Below, in pieces: positions 37,233 to 45,098 of a stretch of DNA of 64,000 nucleotides; position 1 is the first letter of the stretch; each line of letters opens with the position of its first letter. Origin of the DNA: Blastomonas aquatica (GTDB lineage: Bacteria > Pseudomonadota > Alphaproteobacteria > Sphingomonadales > Sphingomonadaceae); contig NZ_BMGD01000001.1 of the NCBI RefSeq assembly GCF_014639875.1, forward strand, positions 310,001 through 374,000, in the 5' to 3' direction. The translations under genes were made by a program, and so were the position numbers. The notes under the pieces are model-generated. The model saw nothing but the letters and a program-made list of their open reading frames with translations. It did no database searches and was not told where the DNA came from.

Positions 37233-38825
37233 ATGGGGAGCACGCGGTCAGCACCAGACGCGATCATTATCGGCGGCGGCCATAACGGGCTGACCTGCGG
37301 CTTCTATCTGGCGCGTGCCGGAATGAAGGTGCGGATCCTCGAAGCGCGCGATGTCATCGGCGGCGCGGCGGTGACGCAGGAGTTTCACCCCGGCTTTCGC
37401 AACTCAGTCGCCAGCTACACCGTCAGCCTGCTGCAGCCGCGCGTGATCGCCGACATGGGCCTGGTCGGGCGAGGCTATCACGTGATCGAGCGCCCGGTGT
37501 CGAACTTCCTGCCGCTGCCAGACGGAGACCATCTGCTGCTCGGCGGCGGGCTCGAGCGCACCCAGGCCGAGTTTGCGCGCTTCTCAAAGGCCGATGCCGC
37601 AGCGTTGCCGGGCTATTATGCCATGCTCGAGCGCGTCGCCGATGTGCTGCGCGACCTTGCGTTGCGCCCGCCGCCCAGTGTCGGCGGAGGCGTGGCGGGG
37701 CTGGTCGAGGCGCTGACCACCGGGCGTTTGCTGGCAAGACTGCCGCGCGAGGTGCAGCGCGATGTGCTCGACCTGTTCACCAAATCAGCGCGCGAGTTCC
37801 TCGCGCCCTGGTTCGAGAGCGCGTCCGTACAGGCGGCGTTCGGGTTCGACGCGGTCGTCGGCAATTATGCCAGCCCCGATACGCCGGGCTCAGCCTATGT
37901 ACTGCTCCACCACGTCTTCGGCGAGGTCAACGGCATCAAGGGAAGCTGGGGCCATGTCATCGGCGGCATGGGCAGCATCACCCGGATGATGGCCGAGGCG
38001 TGTGCCGAGCACGGCGTCGAGATCAGCCTGAACAGCCCGGTCGATCAGGTACTGGTCGAGAACGGACGCGCCATCGGGGTGCGGCTGGCGAGCGGCGAGG
38101 AGATGCGCGCGCCGCGGATCATCGCCAATGTCGGGCCGAAGTTGCTCTATGGCCGCATGGTGCCGCCCGCCGACCTGCCCGATGATTTCGCGCGGCGGAT
38201 CCAGGGCTATGCCTGCGGATCGGGCAGCTTCCGGATGAACGTCGCGCTCGCCCGGCTGCCGGATTTTTCTTGCCTGCCAGGAGATGGCGAGCATCTGCGC
38301 GCGGGCATCGTCATCGCGCCGAGCCTCGACTACATGGACCGCGCGTTCACCGACGCCAAGGCGCATGGCTGGTCGCGCGAACCGATCGTGGAGATGCTGA
38401 TCCCCTCGATCGTCGACGACAGCCTTGCGCCTGCCGGAAAACACGTCGCCAGCCTGTTCTGCCAGCAGTTCGATCCCAAGCTCGAATGGACGCCCGAGCA
38501 GGAGGCGGCCGCTGCGGACACGATCATCGATACGGTCGAGGCGCACGCGCCGGGTTTCCGCGCCTCGATCCTGGGACGGCAGGTGCTCAGCCCGAAAGGC
38601 CTCGAGCGCACCTTCGGTCTGATCGGCGGCGATATCTTCCACGGCCGGATGAGCCTCGACCAATTGTGGGCCGCGCGCCCGGTGCTGGGCCATGCCGATT
38701 ATCGCGGGCCCTTGAAGGGTTTGTACATGTGCGGATCGGGTTCCCACCCCGGCGGCGGCGTCACCGGCGCACCGGGGCACAATGCGGCGAAGGTCGTGCT
38801 GGCCGATCGGAGGTGGTGGAGGTAA
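37233..38825 (+). CDS. PYROXD2-like FAD-dependent oxidoreductase
   Basis: A 530-aa flavoprotein of the phytoene-desaturase-related amine oxidase fold. The N-terminal FAD motif is DAIIIGGGHNGLTCGFYLARAG with acidic LEARDVIGGAAVTQEF. The middle contains GSWGHVIGGMGSITRMMAEA, and the C-terminal FAD block is GLYMCGSGSHPGGGVTGAPGHNAA. This matches the PYROXD2 group, whose bacterial members have no firmly assigned substrate; carotenoid desaturation is unlikely with no crt genes nearby. It is divergent from feoA. Confidence 0.85.
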   Translation: MGSTRSAPDAIIIGGGHNGLTCGFYLARAGMKVRILEARDVIGGAAVTQEFHPGFRNSVASYTVSLLQPRVIADMGLVGRGYHVIERPVSNFLPLPDGDHLLLGGGLERTQAEFARFSKADAAALPGYYAMLERVADVLRDLALRPPPSVGGGVAGLVEALTTGRLLARLPREVQRDVLDLFTKSAREFLAPWFESASVQAAFGFDAVVGNYASPDTPGSAYVLLHHVFGEVNGIKGSWGHVIGGMGSITRMMAEACAEHGVEISLNSPVDQVLVENGRAIGVRLASGEEMRAPRIIANVGPKLLYGRMVPPADLPDDFARRIQGYACGSGSFRMNVALARLPDFSCLPGDGEHLRAGIVIAPSLDYMDRAFTDAKAHGWSREPIVEMLIPSIVDDSLAPAGKHVASLFCQQFDPKLEWTPEQEAAAADTIIDTVEAHAPGFRASILGRQVLSPKGLERTFGLIGGDIFHGRMSLDQLWAARPVLGHADYRGPLKGLYMCGSGSHPGGGVTGAPGHNAAKVVLADRRWWR

Positions 38826-38850
38826 CGCTAACCCCTCTACCGCCCCCAAC

Positions 38851-38929
38851 TGTTCTCCGGCAAAAGCCGGAGTCCAGGAGCGCGATTGCTACTAATCCGC
38901 CCTGGATTCCGGCGTTCGCCGGAAAACGG
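38851..38929. repeat. REP-like palindromic element, copy 3
   Basis: Same family as 7056 and 13967: outer arms TCCGGCAAAAGCCGGA and TCCGGCGTTCGCCGGA, with the shared words AGTCCAGGAG and CCTGGATT. The arms carry substitutions relative to the other copies. It lies between convergent genes. Confidence 0.75.
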
Positions 38930-38947
38930 CACTCAGTCGTTACGAGC

Positions 38948-39307
38948 TCACATCGACCTGCCGTCCGCCACCTCCGCATCCCCCTCAGGCGGCGTCGTCA
39001 GATACAACCCCGTCGTGCCGATCAACGTCAGCACGATGAACCCCGCCTGCCACGCGCTGATCGACTGGCGGAACACCAGCCATCCGATCAGCGCCACCGC
39101 CACCACGCCCACCCCCGACCAGATTGCGTACGCAATGCCCATCGGGATGCGGGTGAAGGCGAAGGCGAGCAGCCAGAAGCACAGGCCGTAGCAGGCCATC
39201 GACGCCACGCCGAACACCGGTCTGGTAAAGCCCTGAGAGGCCTTGAGCAGGCTCGTCCCTGCGATCTCGAACGCGATCGCCAGCGCCAGCAGCAGCCATG
39301 CGTTCAT
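38948..39307 (-). CDS. Small multidrug resistance (SMR) family transporter
   Basis: A 119-aa, four-helix protein: AWLLLALAIAFEIAGTSLLKAS carries the essential membrane Glu of SMR exporters (Glu14 in EmrE). GIAYAIWSGVGVVAVALIGW and the Trp/Tyr pattern are also characteristic. It works as an antiparallel dimer exporting cationic drugs or guanidinium compounds by proton antiport. Its start overlaps the stop of the MerR-TipAS regulator by four bases, so it is probably the regulator's target. Confidence 0.9.
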   Translation of the reverse strand: MNAWLLLALAIAFEIAGTSLLKASQGFTRPVFGVASMACYGLCFWLLAFAFTRIPMGIAYAIWSGVGVVAVALIGWLVFRQSISAWQAGFIVLTLIGTTGLYLTTPPEGDAEVADGRSM

Positions 39308-40125
39308 GCCGCGCCTCCCTTCGGATCATACCCCGGGATTGCCACCGCATCGCCTGCCAGCATCCGCGCTGCGGTGGCCTCCTTCATGAACGCCCAGACT
39401 TCAGCATCGAAACCAGGGTCGGCCTTGGCGGGCCAGTTAGGCATGTCGTCGTACATCTTCATCGTGCCGGTCCACATTGCGGGCGTCGCGACCTGGGTGA
39501 AGGGCTTGAGCAAATCGAACCAGCGCTGGACAAAGCCTGCGGCGGTCTCGCTGGCCGGGTCCATTGGCAGCGCGGCCTTGATGGCATCGCCCAGTTCCTT
39601 CCATTGCGCAGCATAGGCGTCGTTATCGAAAGTCGGGTCGACACCTCCCATCTTTTCGGCCCATTCGGCCTGTTCTTCTGGCGTAAAATAGCGGTCGGTC
39701 ACCGCCTTCCATTGGTCTTGTGACATGGTTGTCGTGTCCTGTTGTTCGTGTCGGATCAGCGAGCAGAATGTCTCGGCATCGATGGGCTCGCCGTGATCGA
39801 TGCGTGACTTGACCGAAACCAGCAGCGCCTGCGCGTCTGATATGCGCCGCGCCTGCGCCTCGAGATGGTCGAGTTGGGCGGTGATCAGCCCGTGCAGGTC
39901 GATCCTGCGGTTGGCGGTCAGCCGCTGGATCTGCGCCAGCGTCAGCCCCGCTTTCTTGAGCGACAGGATCAGGTTCAGCCGCTCGAGCGCCGCCGCATCA
40001 TAATGCCGCCGTCCCGAGGCCGTGCGCAACGGCTCCACCAGCCCCCGCGCCTCGTAGAAGCGCAATGCGCGGGCGGTGAGACCGGTGAGCCGGGTAACGG
40101 CAGCAATGTCGAGCGAATCAGCCAT
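39304..40125 (-). CDS. MerR-family regulator with TipAS drug-sensing domain
   Basis: A 273-aa activator. The N-terminal MerR winged helix is DIAAVTRLTGLTARALRFYEARGLVEPLRT...GRRHYD, followed by a dimerisation coiled coil (about 75-115) and a C-terminal TipAS domain of about 140 residues (YFTPEEQAEWAEKMGG ... AAGFVQRWFDLLKPF). TipAS domains bind diverse hydrophobic or peptide drugs. It is cotranscribed with the SMR exporter (ATGA overlap), and its own promoter has the 19-bp spacer and palindrome expected for MerR control. No Shine-Dalgarno precedes the ATG, consistent with a leaderless mRNA. Confidence 0.92.
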   Translation of the reverse strand: MADSLDIAAVTRLTGLTARALRFYEARGLVEPLRTASGRRHYDAAALERLNLILSLKKAGLTLAQIQRLTANRRIDLHGLITAQLDHLEAQARRISDAQALLVSVKSRIDHGEPIDAETFCSLIRHEQQDTTTMSQDQWKAVTDRYFTPEEQAEWAEKMGGVDPTFDNDAYAAQWKELGDAIKAALPMDPASETAAGFVQRWFDLLKPFTQVATPAMWTGTMKMYDDMPNWPAKADPGFDAEVWAFMKEATAARMLAGDAVAIPGYDPKGGAA

Positions 40126-40131
40126 AATCGG

Positions 40132-40162
40132 CTTATGCCACTTGACCTAAGGTCAGCTTCAA
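40132..40162 (-). promoter_or_regulatory. MerR-type promoter with 19-bp spacer and operator
   Basis: On the minus strand: -35 TTGAAG (40162-40157), a 19-bp spacer containing the palindrome TGACCTTAGGTCA (40155-40143), and -10 CATAAG (40137-40132). The overlong spacer with a dyad between the elements is the hallmark of MerR-activated promoters. Transcription would begin at about 40125-40126, the A of the regulator's ATG. Confidence 0.8.
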
Positions 40163-40197
40163 GCGGAATTTTTCAGGCGTTACGCTTCCCCATATGC

Positions 40198-40358
40198 CAT
40201 CCCCCTTGATGGGGGAGGTTTGGGTGAAGGTGATCCCTCAGGATCGAGCGAACAGGCCGCCATTGCGCCGTAGCATCCAGCCGCACCATCACCCTCACCG
40301 CTACGACTAGGTGGCCAAGCCACCAAGTCTCGCTGCCTCTCCCACCAAGGGAGAGGCC
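40198..40358 (-). repeat. Long mosaic intergenic repeat, copy 2 (inverted)
   Basis: Reverse-complement relative of 16584-16744, sharing CTCTCCC...GGGAGAG, GCGAGACTTGG, GTGAGGGTGAT and the terminal CCTCCCCCATCAAGGGGGA hairpin. The middle is diverged. It lies between the MerR promoter and the 3' end of the TonB receptor gene. Confidence 0.75.
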
Positions 40359-40401
40359 AAGCAGGGTGCGTCAGCGGCAGATGGAGCCGAATGTCAGCCG
40401 A

Positions 40402-42768
40402 TCAGAACTTCACGGTCGCCGTCGCGAACACCTGCCGCGGGTTGCCGTAGAACGCGGTGGCGACGCCCTCGGTGCCCAATGTCGGCACGAAGGCGCCTGC
40501 CGCATTGCGCGTCGGCGTGCCGTCGGGTGCGGTCGCGAGGAACTGATAGCCCGAGGTGATGTACTGCTTGTTGAGGATGTTCTTGGCGTTGACCCCGAAG
40601 CTGAAGAGGTCGGCGTCGTCGCGCCAGATCAGCGCAGCATCCCACAGCGCATAGCCCTCCTGATCGAGGAACGGGCTCGGCGTTTCGAACTGGAAGGTCT
40701 TGCTGCGATAGCTGAGCGTGGTCGACCCGGTTATCATGCCCGAGAACGCCGGAACCGCGCCGGTGAAGGTGCCCGATGCGGTCCATTTGGGCGTGTTCTG
40801 GATGCGGCGCAGATCGGCGACGTCGATGTTGCGCGCATCGATGAAGCGCTTGTACTCGCCATCGATGTAACCCAGCGTTGCGTTGACGCTCAGAAACGAT
40901 CCGCTGCCGGCAAACTCCTGTGCGAAAACGGCATTGCCTTCGAACTCGAGCCCCTTGAACTCGGCCTTGCCGGCATTGGTGGTGACGCCGATGAAGGTGT
41001 CGTTGACGCCGTCGCCGTTCGAATCGAACCCGGCGGACCCTGGCACCTGGACGTTGGTGTAATCGGCATAGAAGCCGGTTACCGCCAGGTTGATCGCGTT
41101 GTTGGCGAAGCTGCCCTTCCAGCCGAGTTCATAGCTGTCGACGGTTTCGGGCTCGAAACTGAGGAAATCGAAGATCTCGTCCTCGCTGCGCACGCCATCA
41201 CGGTTGAGATCGGGCGCGGCGGTGGAAAGCCCGCGCGGGTCGAAGCCGCCTCCCTTGAAGCCCTGTGAGTAGCTGGCGAAGAACAGGTGATCGGTGTTGG
41301 GCTTGAAGCTCAATGACGCACGCGGGTTGAAATCGGTAAAGCGCGCCTGGCCGTTGAAGTTCGAGGTGGTGGCGAGCACGATCGGTGTACCGCCGAACTC
41401 GGCCGAGCGGCCCAATTTGGTCTGACGCAGGATGGTCGAGTTGCGCTTGTCGACGGTATAGCGGCCGCCCAGCGACAGCGAGAGCTGATCGGTAAAATCA
41501 TAGGTGAAATCGCCGAATACCGACCAGGTATCGGTGCGCACATCGCCTGCGGTGAATGCGTTGAGATTGGGGACCGTGGTGAACAGCAGCACGTCGAACG
41601 CGGTCGAAGCCTTGGCATCGAGATAATAGAAGCCGACCAGACCCTTGAGGCGGCTGCCTTCGTAGAGCAGCTGGAATTCCTGACTGACCTGCTCGTTGCG
41701 GTACAAGGCTGGCACATCGACATCGATCGCGGGCAATGCGTCGAAATCGATCGGGGTGAAGCTGTCATCCTTGCGCCAGGCGCTGATCGAGCGCAGCGTC
41801 AGCGTGTCGGTGAGTTCGGCGGCGATGTTCATCGCCAGACCATAAGCCTCGATATCCTGCTCAGGACTGTTGAGTCCGGCGCGGGTGTCATAGACATCGC
41901 GCAGCACCGGGATGCCGCTGCGGATGCCGGGGATCAGGCGATGGCCGTTGCGCGGATCGGACTTGTCGCGGGTGTAGTCGCCCGAGATGCGGATCAGCAC
42001 CGGCGCGTCATAGCCGCCGATTTCCAGCGTCCCGCGCCCGGCATAGACATCGCGGTTGTAGTTTTCGAGGCTGCGGATGTTGAGGTTGTCGCCAAAACCG
42101 CCACGCGAAAGCCGGGCTACGGTGCCGCCGACGCGCACGATATCGCCGATCGGAGCGGACACGGTGACCACGCCTTCGGCCTGGTCATAGGTGCCATACG
42201 TCGCGCGGACCTTCATGCTGAAGTCCTGCGGCAGCATCTTGGTGACATACTTGACCGCGCCGCCGATGGTGTTGCGGCCATAGAGCGTGCCCTGCGGCCC
42301 GCGCAGCACCTCGATCCGCTCGACCTCGTAGATGTCGAGCACTGCGGCCTGCGGACGGTTGAGGTAGACGTCATCGAGATAGATGCCGACGCCTGCCTCG
42401 AACCCGGGAACCGGATCCTGCTGGCCGACGCCGCGGATGAACGCGGTCAGCGTCGAGTTGGTGCCGCGCGAGTTTTCCAGCGTGGTGTTGGGGGTGATCT
42501 GCGAAAGATCGGTGATGTCGAGCGCGCCCTGGTTTTCCAGCCGCTCGGCCGAAAAGGCGCTGATCGAGATCGGCACGTCCTGCAGGTTTTCCGCGCGGCG
42601 GCGGGCGGTCACAACGATGACATTGCCGCCGGCCGACGTGGTCTCCGCTTCTTCCTGCACGTCCTGCGCCTGGGCGTTGGCGGGAAGCGCGGTCAGCGCG
42701 GCTGCTGCGACGCCCAGCGTCAGCGCGGCGCGCGTCGTGGCAAAGCGGGTAAACCGAAACGATGTCAT
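40402..42768 (-). CDS. TonB-dependent receptor (substrate unknown)
   Basis: A 788-aa outer-membrane receptor. It has a signal peptide ending PANAQAQD, an N-terminal plug with NVIVVTARRRAENLQDVPISIS, LDDVYLNRPQAAVLDIYEVERIEVLRGPQGTLYGRNTIGG described in part, and a barrel with TonB_dep_Rec motifs and a C-terminal ATVKF ending in Phe. The plug sequence is of the sphingomonad type often used for complex carbohydrates or aromatic compounds. ATG 42768 starts the signal peptide. It is divergent from a TetR regulator with an inverted repeat between them, which suggests local control. Confidence 0.9.
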   Translation of the reverse strand: MTSFRFTRFATTRAALTLGVAAAALTALPANAQAQDVQEEAETTSAGGNVIVVTARRRAENLQDVPISISAFSAERLENQGALDITDLSQITPNTTLENSRGTNSTLTAFIRGVGQQDPVPGFEAGVGIYLDDVYLNRPQAAVLDIYEVERIEVLRGPQGTLYGRNTIGGAVKYVTKMLPQDFSMKVRATYGTYDQAEGVVTVSAPIGDIVRVGGTVARLSRGGFGDNLNIRSLENYNRDVYAGRGTLEIGGYDAPVLIRISGDYTRDKSDPRNGHRLIPGIRSGIPVLRDVYDTRAGLNSPEQDIEAYGLAMNIAAELTDTLTLRSISAWRKDDSFTPIDFDALPAIDVDVPALYRNEQVSQEFQLLYEGSRLKGLVGFYYLDAKASTAFDVLLFTTVPNLNAFTAGDVRTDTWSVFGDFTYDFTDQLSLSLGGRYTVDKRNSTILRQTKLGRSAEFGGTPIVLATTSNFNGQARFTDFNPRASLSFKPNTDHLFFASYSQGFKGGGFDPRGLSTAAPDLNRDGVRSEDEIFDFLSFEPETVDSYELGWKGSFANNAINLAVTGFYADYTNVQVPGSAGFDSNGDGVNDTFIGVTTNAGKAEFKGLEFEGNAVFAQEFAGSGSFLSVNATLGYIDGEYKRFIDARNIDVADLRRIQNTPKWTASGTFTGAVPAFSGMITGSTTLSYRSKTFQFETPSPFLDQEGYALWDAALIWRDDADLFSFGVNAKNILNKQYITSGYQFLATAPDGTPTRNAAGAFVPTLGTEGVATAFYGNPRQVFATATVKF

Positions 42769-42861
42769 GGCAATCCTCCCATCATCCAAACCTGAAGCCC
42801 CGCGGTGTACCGGTTCATAATTCGACCGACCTTGCGCGAGGCGTATTTGTCCATTAGTGAA

Positions 42862-42881
42862 AGTTGAACCAGCTTTCAACT
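42862..42881. promoter_or_regulatory. Candidate TetR operator
   Basis: AGTTGAA-N6-TTCAACT, a perfect 7-bp inverted repeat, lies in the 198-bp gap between the divergent TonB receptor and TetR genes, about 95 bp upstream of the receptor start and 85 bp from the TetR start. This is the expected position for a TetR site controlling both. Confidence 0.55.
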
Positions 42882-42966
42882 CTTATCCGAAATGGGGAAG
42901 ACAAAGCCGGGTTAATCAGCCAGACGTGTTGCATCAGTGCATCATGTGCGGCGGTAGGAGTGGATT

Positions 42967-43608
42967 ATGGCGGCGCAGGCATCTGGGCAGGCAGGCAACA
43001 AGGCGGGCACTTCGCCCGAACAGTCGGCAAAGACGCCGCGCACCGCGCGTGGTCGCGCCACCTTGCGCAAGCTGCTCGATGCTGCGGCGATCGAATTTGG
43101 CGAGCGCGGTTTCCACGAAGCCTCGATCAGCGGCATCACCCGCCGCGCGGGAACTGCGCTGGGAAGCTTTTACACCTATTTCGATTCGAAGGACGAAATC
43201 TTCCGCGCGCTGGTGCAGGACATGTCGGCGCAGGTCGGCCTCCATGCTGCCGCTGCGATGCAGGAGGCCAAGACTGCACTCGACCGCGAACGCGCCGCGC
43301 TGAAGGGGTTTTTGGAGTTCGCCCGCGAGCACAAGGAAATCTACCGGATCATCGACGAGTCCGAGTTCGTCGATTCAGACAGTTACCGCGCGCATTATCA
43401 GGTTACCGCCTCGCGCATCCTGAACCGGCTTAAGGCTGGCGCCGAAACCGGCGAGCTGCGCGAGGACGTCAGCGAACTGCATGCCTGGGCGGTGATGGGG
43501 ATGAACGTGTTTCTGGGTCTGCGCTATGGCGTGTGGACCGAGGACATGACCCCCGAGGCCATCGCGCGGGCGGCGAACGATTTCATCGCGCGCGGATTGC
43601 GGCCTTGA
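42967..43608 (+). CDS. TetR/AcrR-family transcriptional regulator
   Basis: A 213-aa one-domain-sensor repressor. A 28-residue polar N-terminal tail is followed by the helix-turn-helix ATLRKLLDAAAIEFGERGFHEASISGITRRAGTALGSFYTYFDSKDEIF (described in part), then an all-helical ligand-binding domain ending EAIARAANDFIARGL. ATG 42967 is used; the tail of Ala/Gly/Ser residues could be shortened by a later start. It is divergent from the TonB receptor and probably represses it and itself until an unknown ligand binds. Confidence 0.9.
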   Translation: MAAQASGQAGNKAGTSPEQSAKTPRTARGRATLRKLLDAAAIEFGERGFHEASISGITRRAGTALGSFYTYFDSKDEIFRALVQDMSAQVGLHAAAAMQEAKTALDRERAALKGFLEFAREHKEIYRIIDESEFVDSDSYRAHYQVTASRILNRLKAGAETGELREDVSELHAWAVMGMNVFLGLRYGVWTEDMTPEAIARAANDFIARGLRP

Positions 43609-43636
43609 TGGTCGTCAAAGTGATTGCGCCCTGACC

Positions 43637-43716
43637 CGTCATTCCCGCGAACGCGGGAATCCCGCTTGTACTCAACGGCTGCGCAAAAGCGGGACCCCCG
43701 CCTTCGCGGGGGTGAC
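43637..43716. repeat. REP-like palindromes, second sequence family
   Basis: Two hairpins, ATTCCCGCGAACGCGGGAAT and CCCCCGCCTTCGCGGGGG, lie about 35 bp apart in the convergent TetR/ubiH-like gap. The arm words differ from the CCGGCGAAAGCCGG family, so this is a separate dispersed element type. It may double as a bidirectional terminator. Confidence 0.7.
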
Positions 43717-43738
43717 GAAGGTACAGGTACAAATGCCC

Positions 43739-44959
43739 TCAATCGCTGGCCATCAGCAGGTCGGGCAGGTCTCCGCTCGCGCCGCGCGCCTCATCGATGA
43801 TGAACCGCCGGATCAATCCGGTACGCCCGACGATCTGCATGCCCAGACGCCGCACCAGCGAGGGTGCGCTACCAGGCAGGCCATAAAGCCGATTGAGCAC
43901 ATCGGTTGCTGCTGCCATCATCGCATTGTCGAGCATCCGCCAATCCTGATAGCGCTTCAATTGCGCCAGATCGCCAGGGTCAAGCCCCAGCCGGGCGCCC
44001 TCGCCCAGCACCTGTGCCAGCGCCGCAACATCACGCAGACCCAGGTTCAGTCCCTGCCCGGCGATCGGATGGATGATGTGTGCGCTGTCGCCGACCAGAG
44101 CGATCCGCGGCGCAACCATCGCGCTCGCCTGACACAAGGTCAGCGGCCAGTTGCTGCGCGGTGCGACGGGTGTGATTGCGCCCAGAAAACCACCGCTCAT
44201 CTTGGTCAGCGCCGCGCCGAAAGCACGGTCGGATAGCGAGACCCAGGCATCGGCCTTGCCCTCGGGGACGGTCCATACGATCGAGGCCATTGGCCGGCCG
44301 TCATCATCATCATTGAGGGGAAGGATCGCAACCGGACCATCGGGGTAAAAAATCTCGAACGCGGTGTTCTTGTGCGGCTTTTCCAGCGTAACCGCCGTCA
44401 CGATGCCGCGCTGGTGGTAAGACCACCGGCCCAGCGTGATTCCCGCCAAGTCCCGCGTCGGGGAAACGCGGCCTTCGGCGCCGACCAGTAACGAGGCGGA
44501 AAAAGCACGGCCATCGTCAAGCGTGATAGTAGCGCGATGGGCGTCGATGGTGCGCGCGGCAACATCAGCGCCCATCACCAGATCGATGTCCGCATCCGCG
44601 CTGGCTGCCTCAAACAGCGCAGCGCGCAGCAGGCTGTTGGGCATCATCACCCCCATGCCATCGACGCCGGCGTCGAAATCTAGGCCGCCCTTGCGCAGGC
44701 CATCGCTGACCGCGATCCTGTCGATCGGGCAGGCATCGCGCCACAAAGCATCGGCCAGCCCCAAGTTTTGTAACATCTGCCAGCTGGTGCTGGCTAGCGC
44801 CGATGCGCGGCCATCAAATTCTGGGTCGGCCAGCCTCTCGGGGCTGATCCGGTCAACTACCCGCACGCTCATTCCGCTGCGTGCCAGAGCCAGTGCCAAT
44901 GCAAGGCCCGCAGGCCCTGCGCCCATGATGAGGATGTCGCTATGCTGTGTCTCGGTCAT
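43739..44959 (-). CDS. UbiH/UbiF/COQ6-family FAD monooxygenase
   Basis: A 406-aa class A flavoprotein hydroxylase. The N-terminal FAD motif is DILIMGAGPAGLALALALARSG, the DG motif region is SASLLVGAEGRVSPTRDLAGI, and the second FAD motif is ALVGDSAHIIHPIAGQGLNLGLRD. The family hydroxylates the ring in ubiquinone synthesis; which carbon (C5, C6 or C1) cannot be read here. The start MTETQHSD (44959) is the family N-terminus. It is divergent from ftsK (140-bp gap). Confidence 0.88.
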   Translation of the reverse strand: MTETQHSDILIMGAGPAGLALALALARSGMSVRVVDRISPERLADPEFDGRASALASTSWQMLQNLGLADALWRDACPIDRIAVSDGLRKGGLDFDAGVDGMGVMMPNSLLRAALFEAASADADIDLVMGADVAARTIDAHRATITLDDGRAFSASLLVGAEGRVSPTRDLAGITLGRWSYHQRGIVTAVTLEKPHKNTAFEIFYPDGPVAILPLNDDDDGRPMASIVWTVPEGKADAWVSLSDRAFGAALTKMSGGFLGAITPVAPRSNWPLTLCQASAMVAPRIALVGDSAHIIHPIAGQGLNLGLRDVAALAQVLGEGARLGLDPGDLAQLKRYQDWRMLDNAMMAAATDVLNRLYGLPGSAPSLVRRLGMQIVGRTGLIRRFIIDEARGASGDLPDLLMASD

Positions 44960-45098
44960 GCTGCCAATGTAGGGCGTGACCTGCTGCCTGAACAGGGGCT
45001 TTGCAGCGCGGAGTCGCGCTGAAGTCCTTGCTTGACGCGGAGTCGCTCCTCTGTGCAAAATGCGGGGGATTTACCATAACGCCGGAGTTGAACAGGAT

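Noticed and set aside
35153-37285. A 710-codon open frame on the plus strand opposite feoB and feoA
   Set aside because: It is the mirror of high-GC coding sequence, rich in Arg/Gln/His/Asp with no domain or ribosome site, while feoAB on the other strand has complete motifs.
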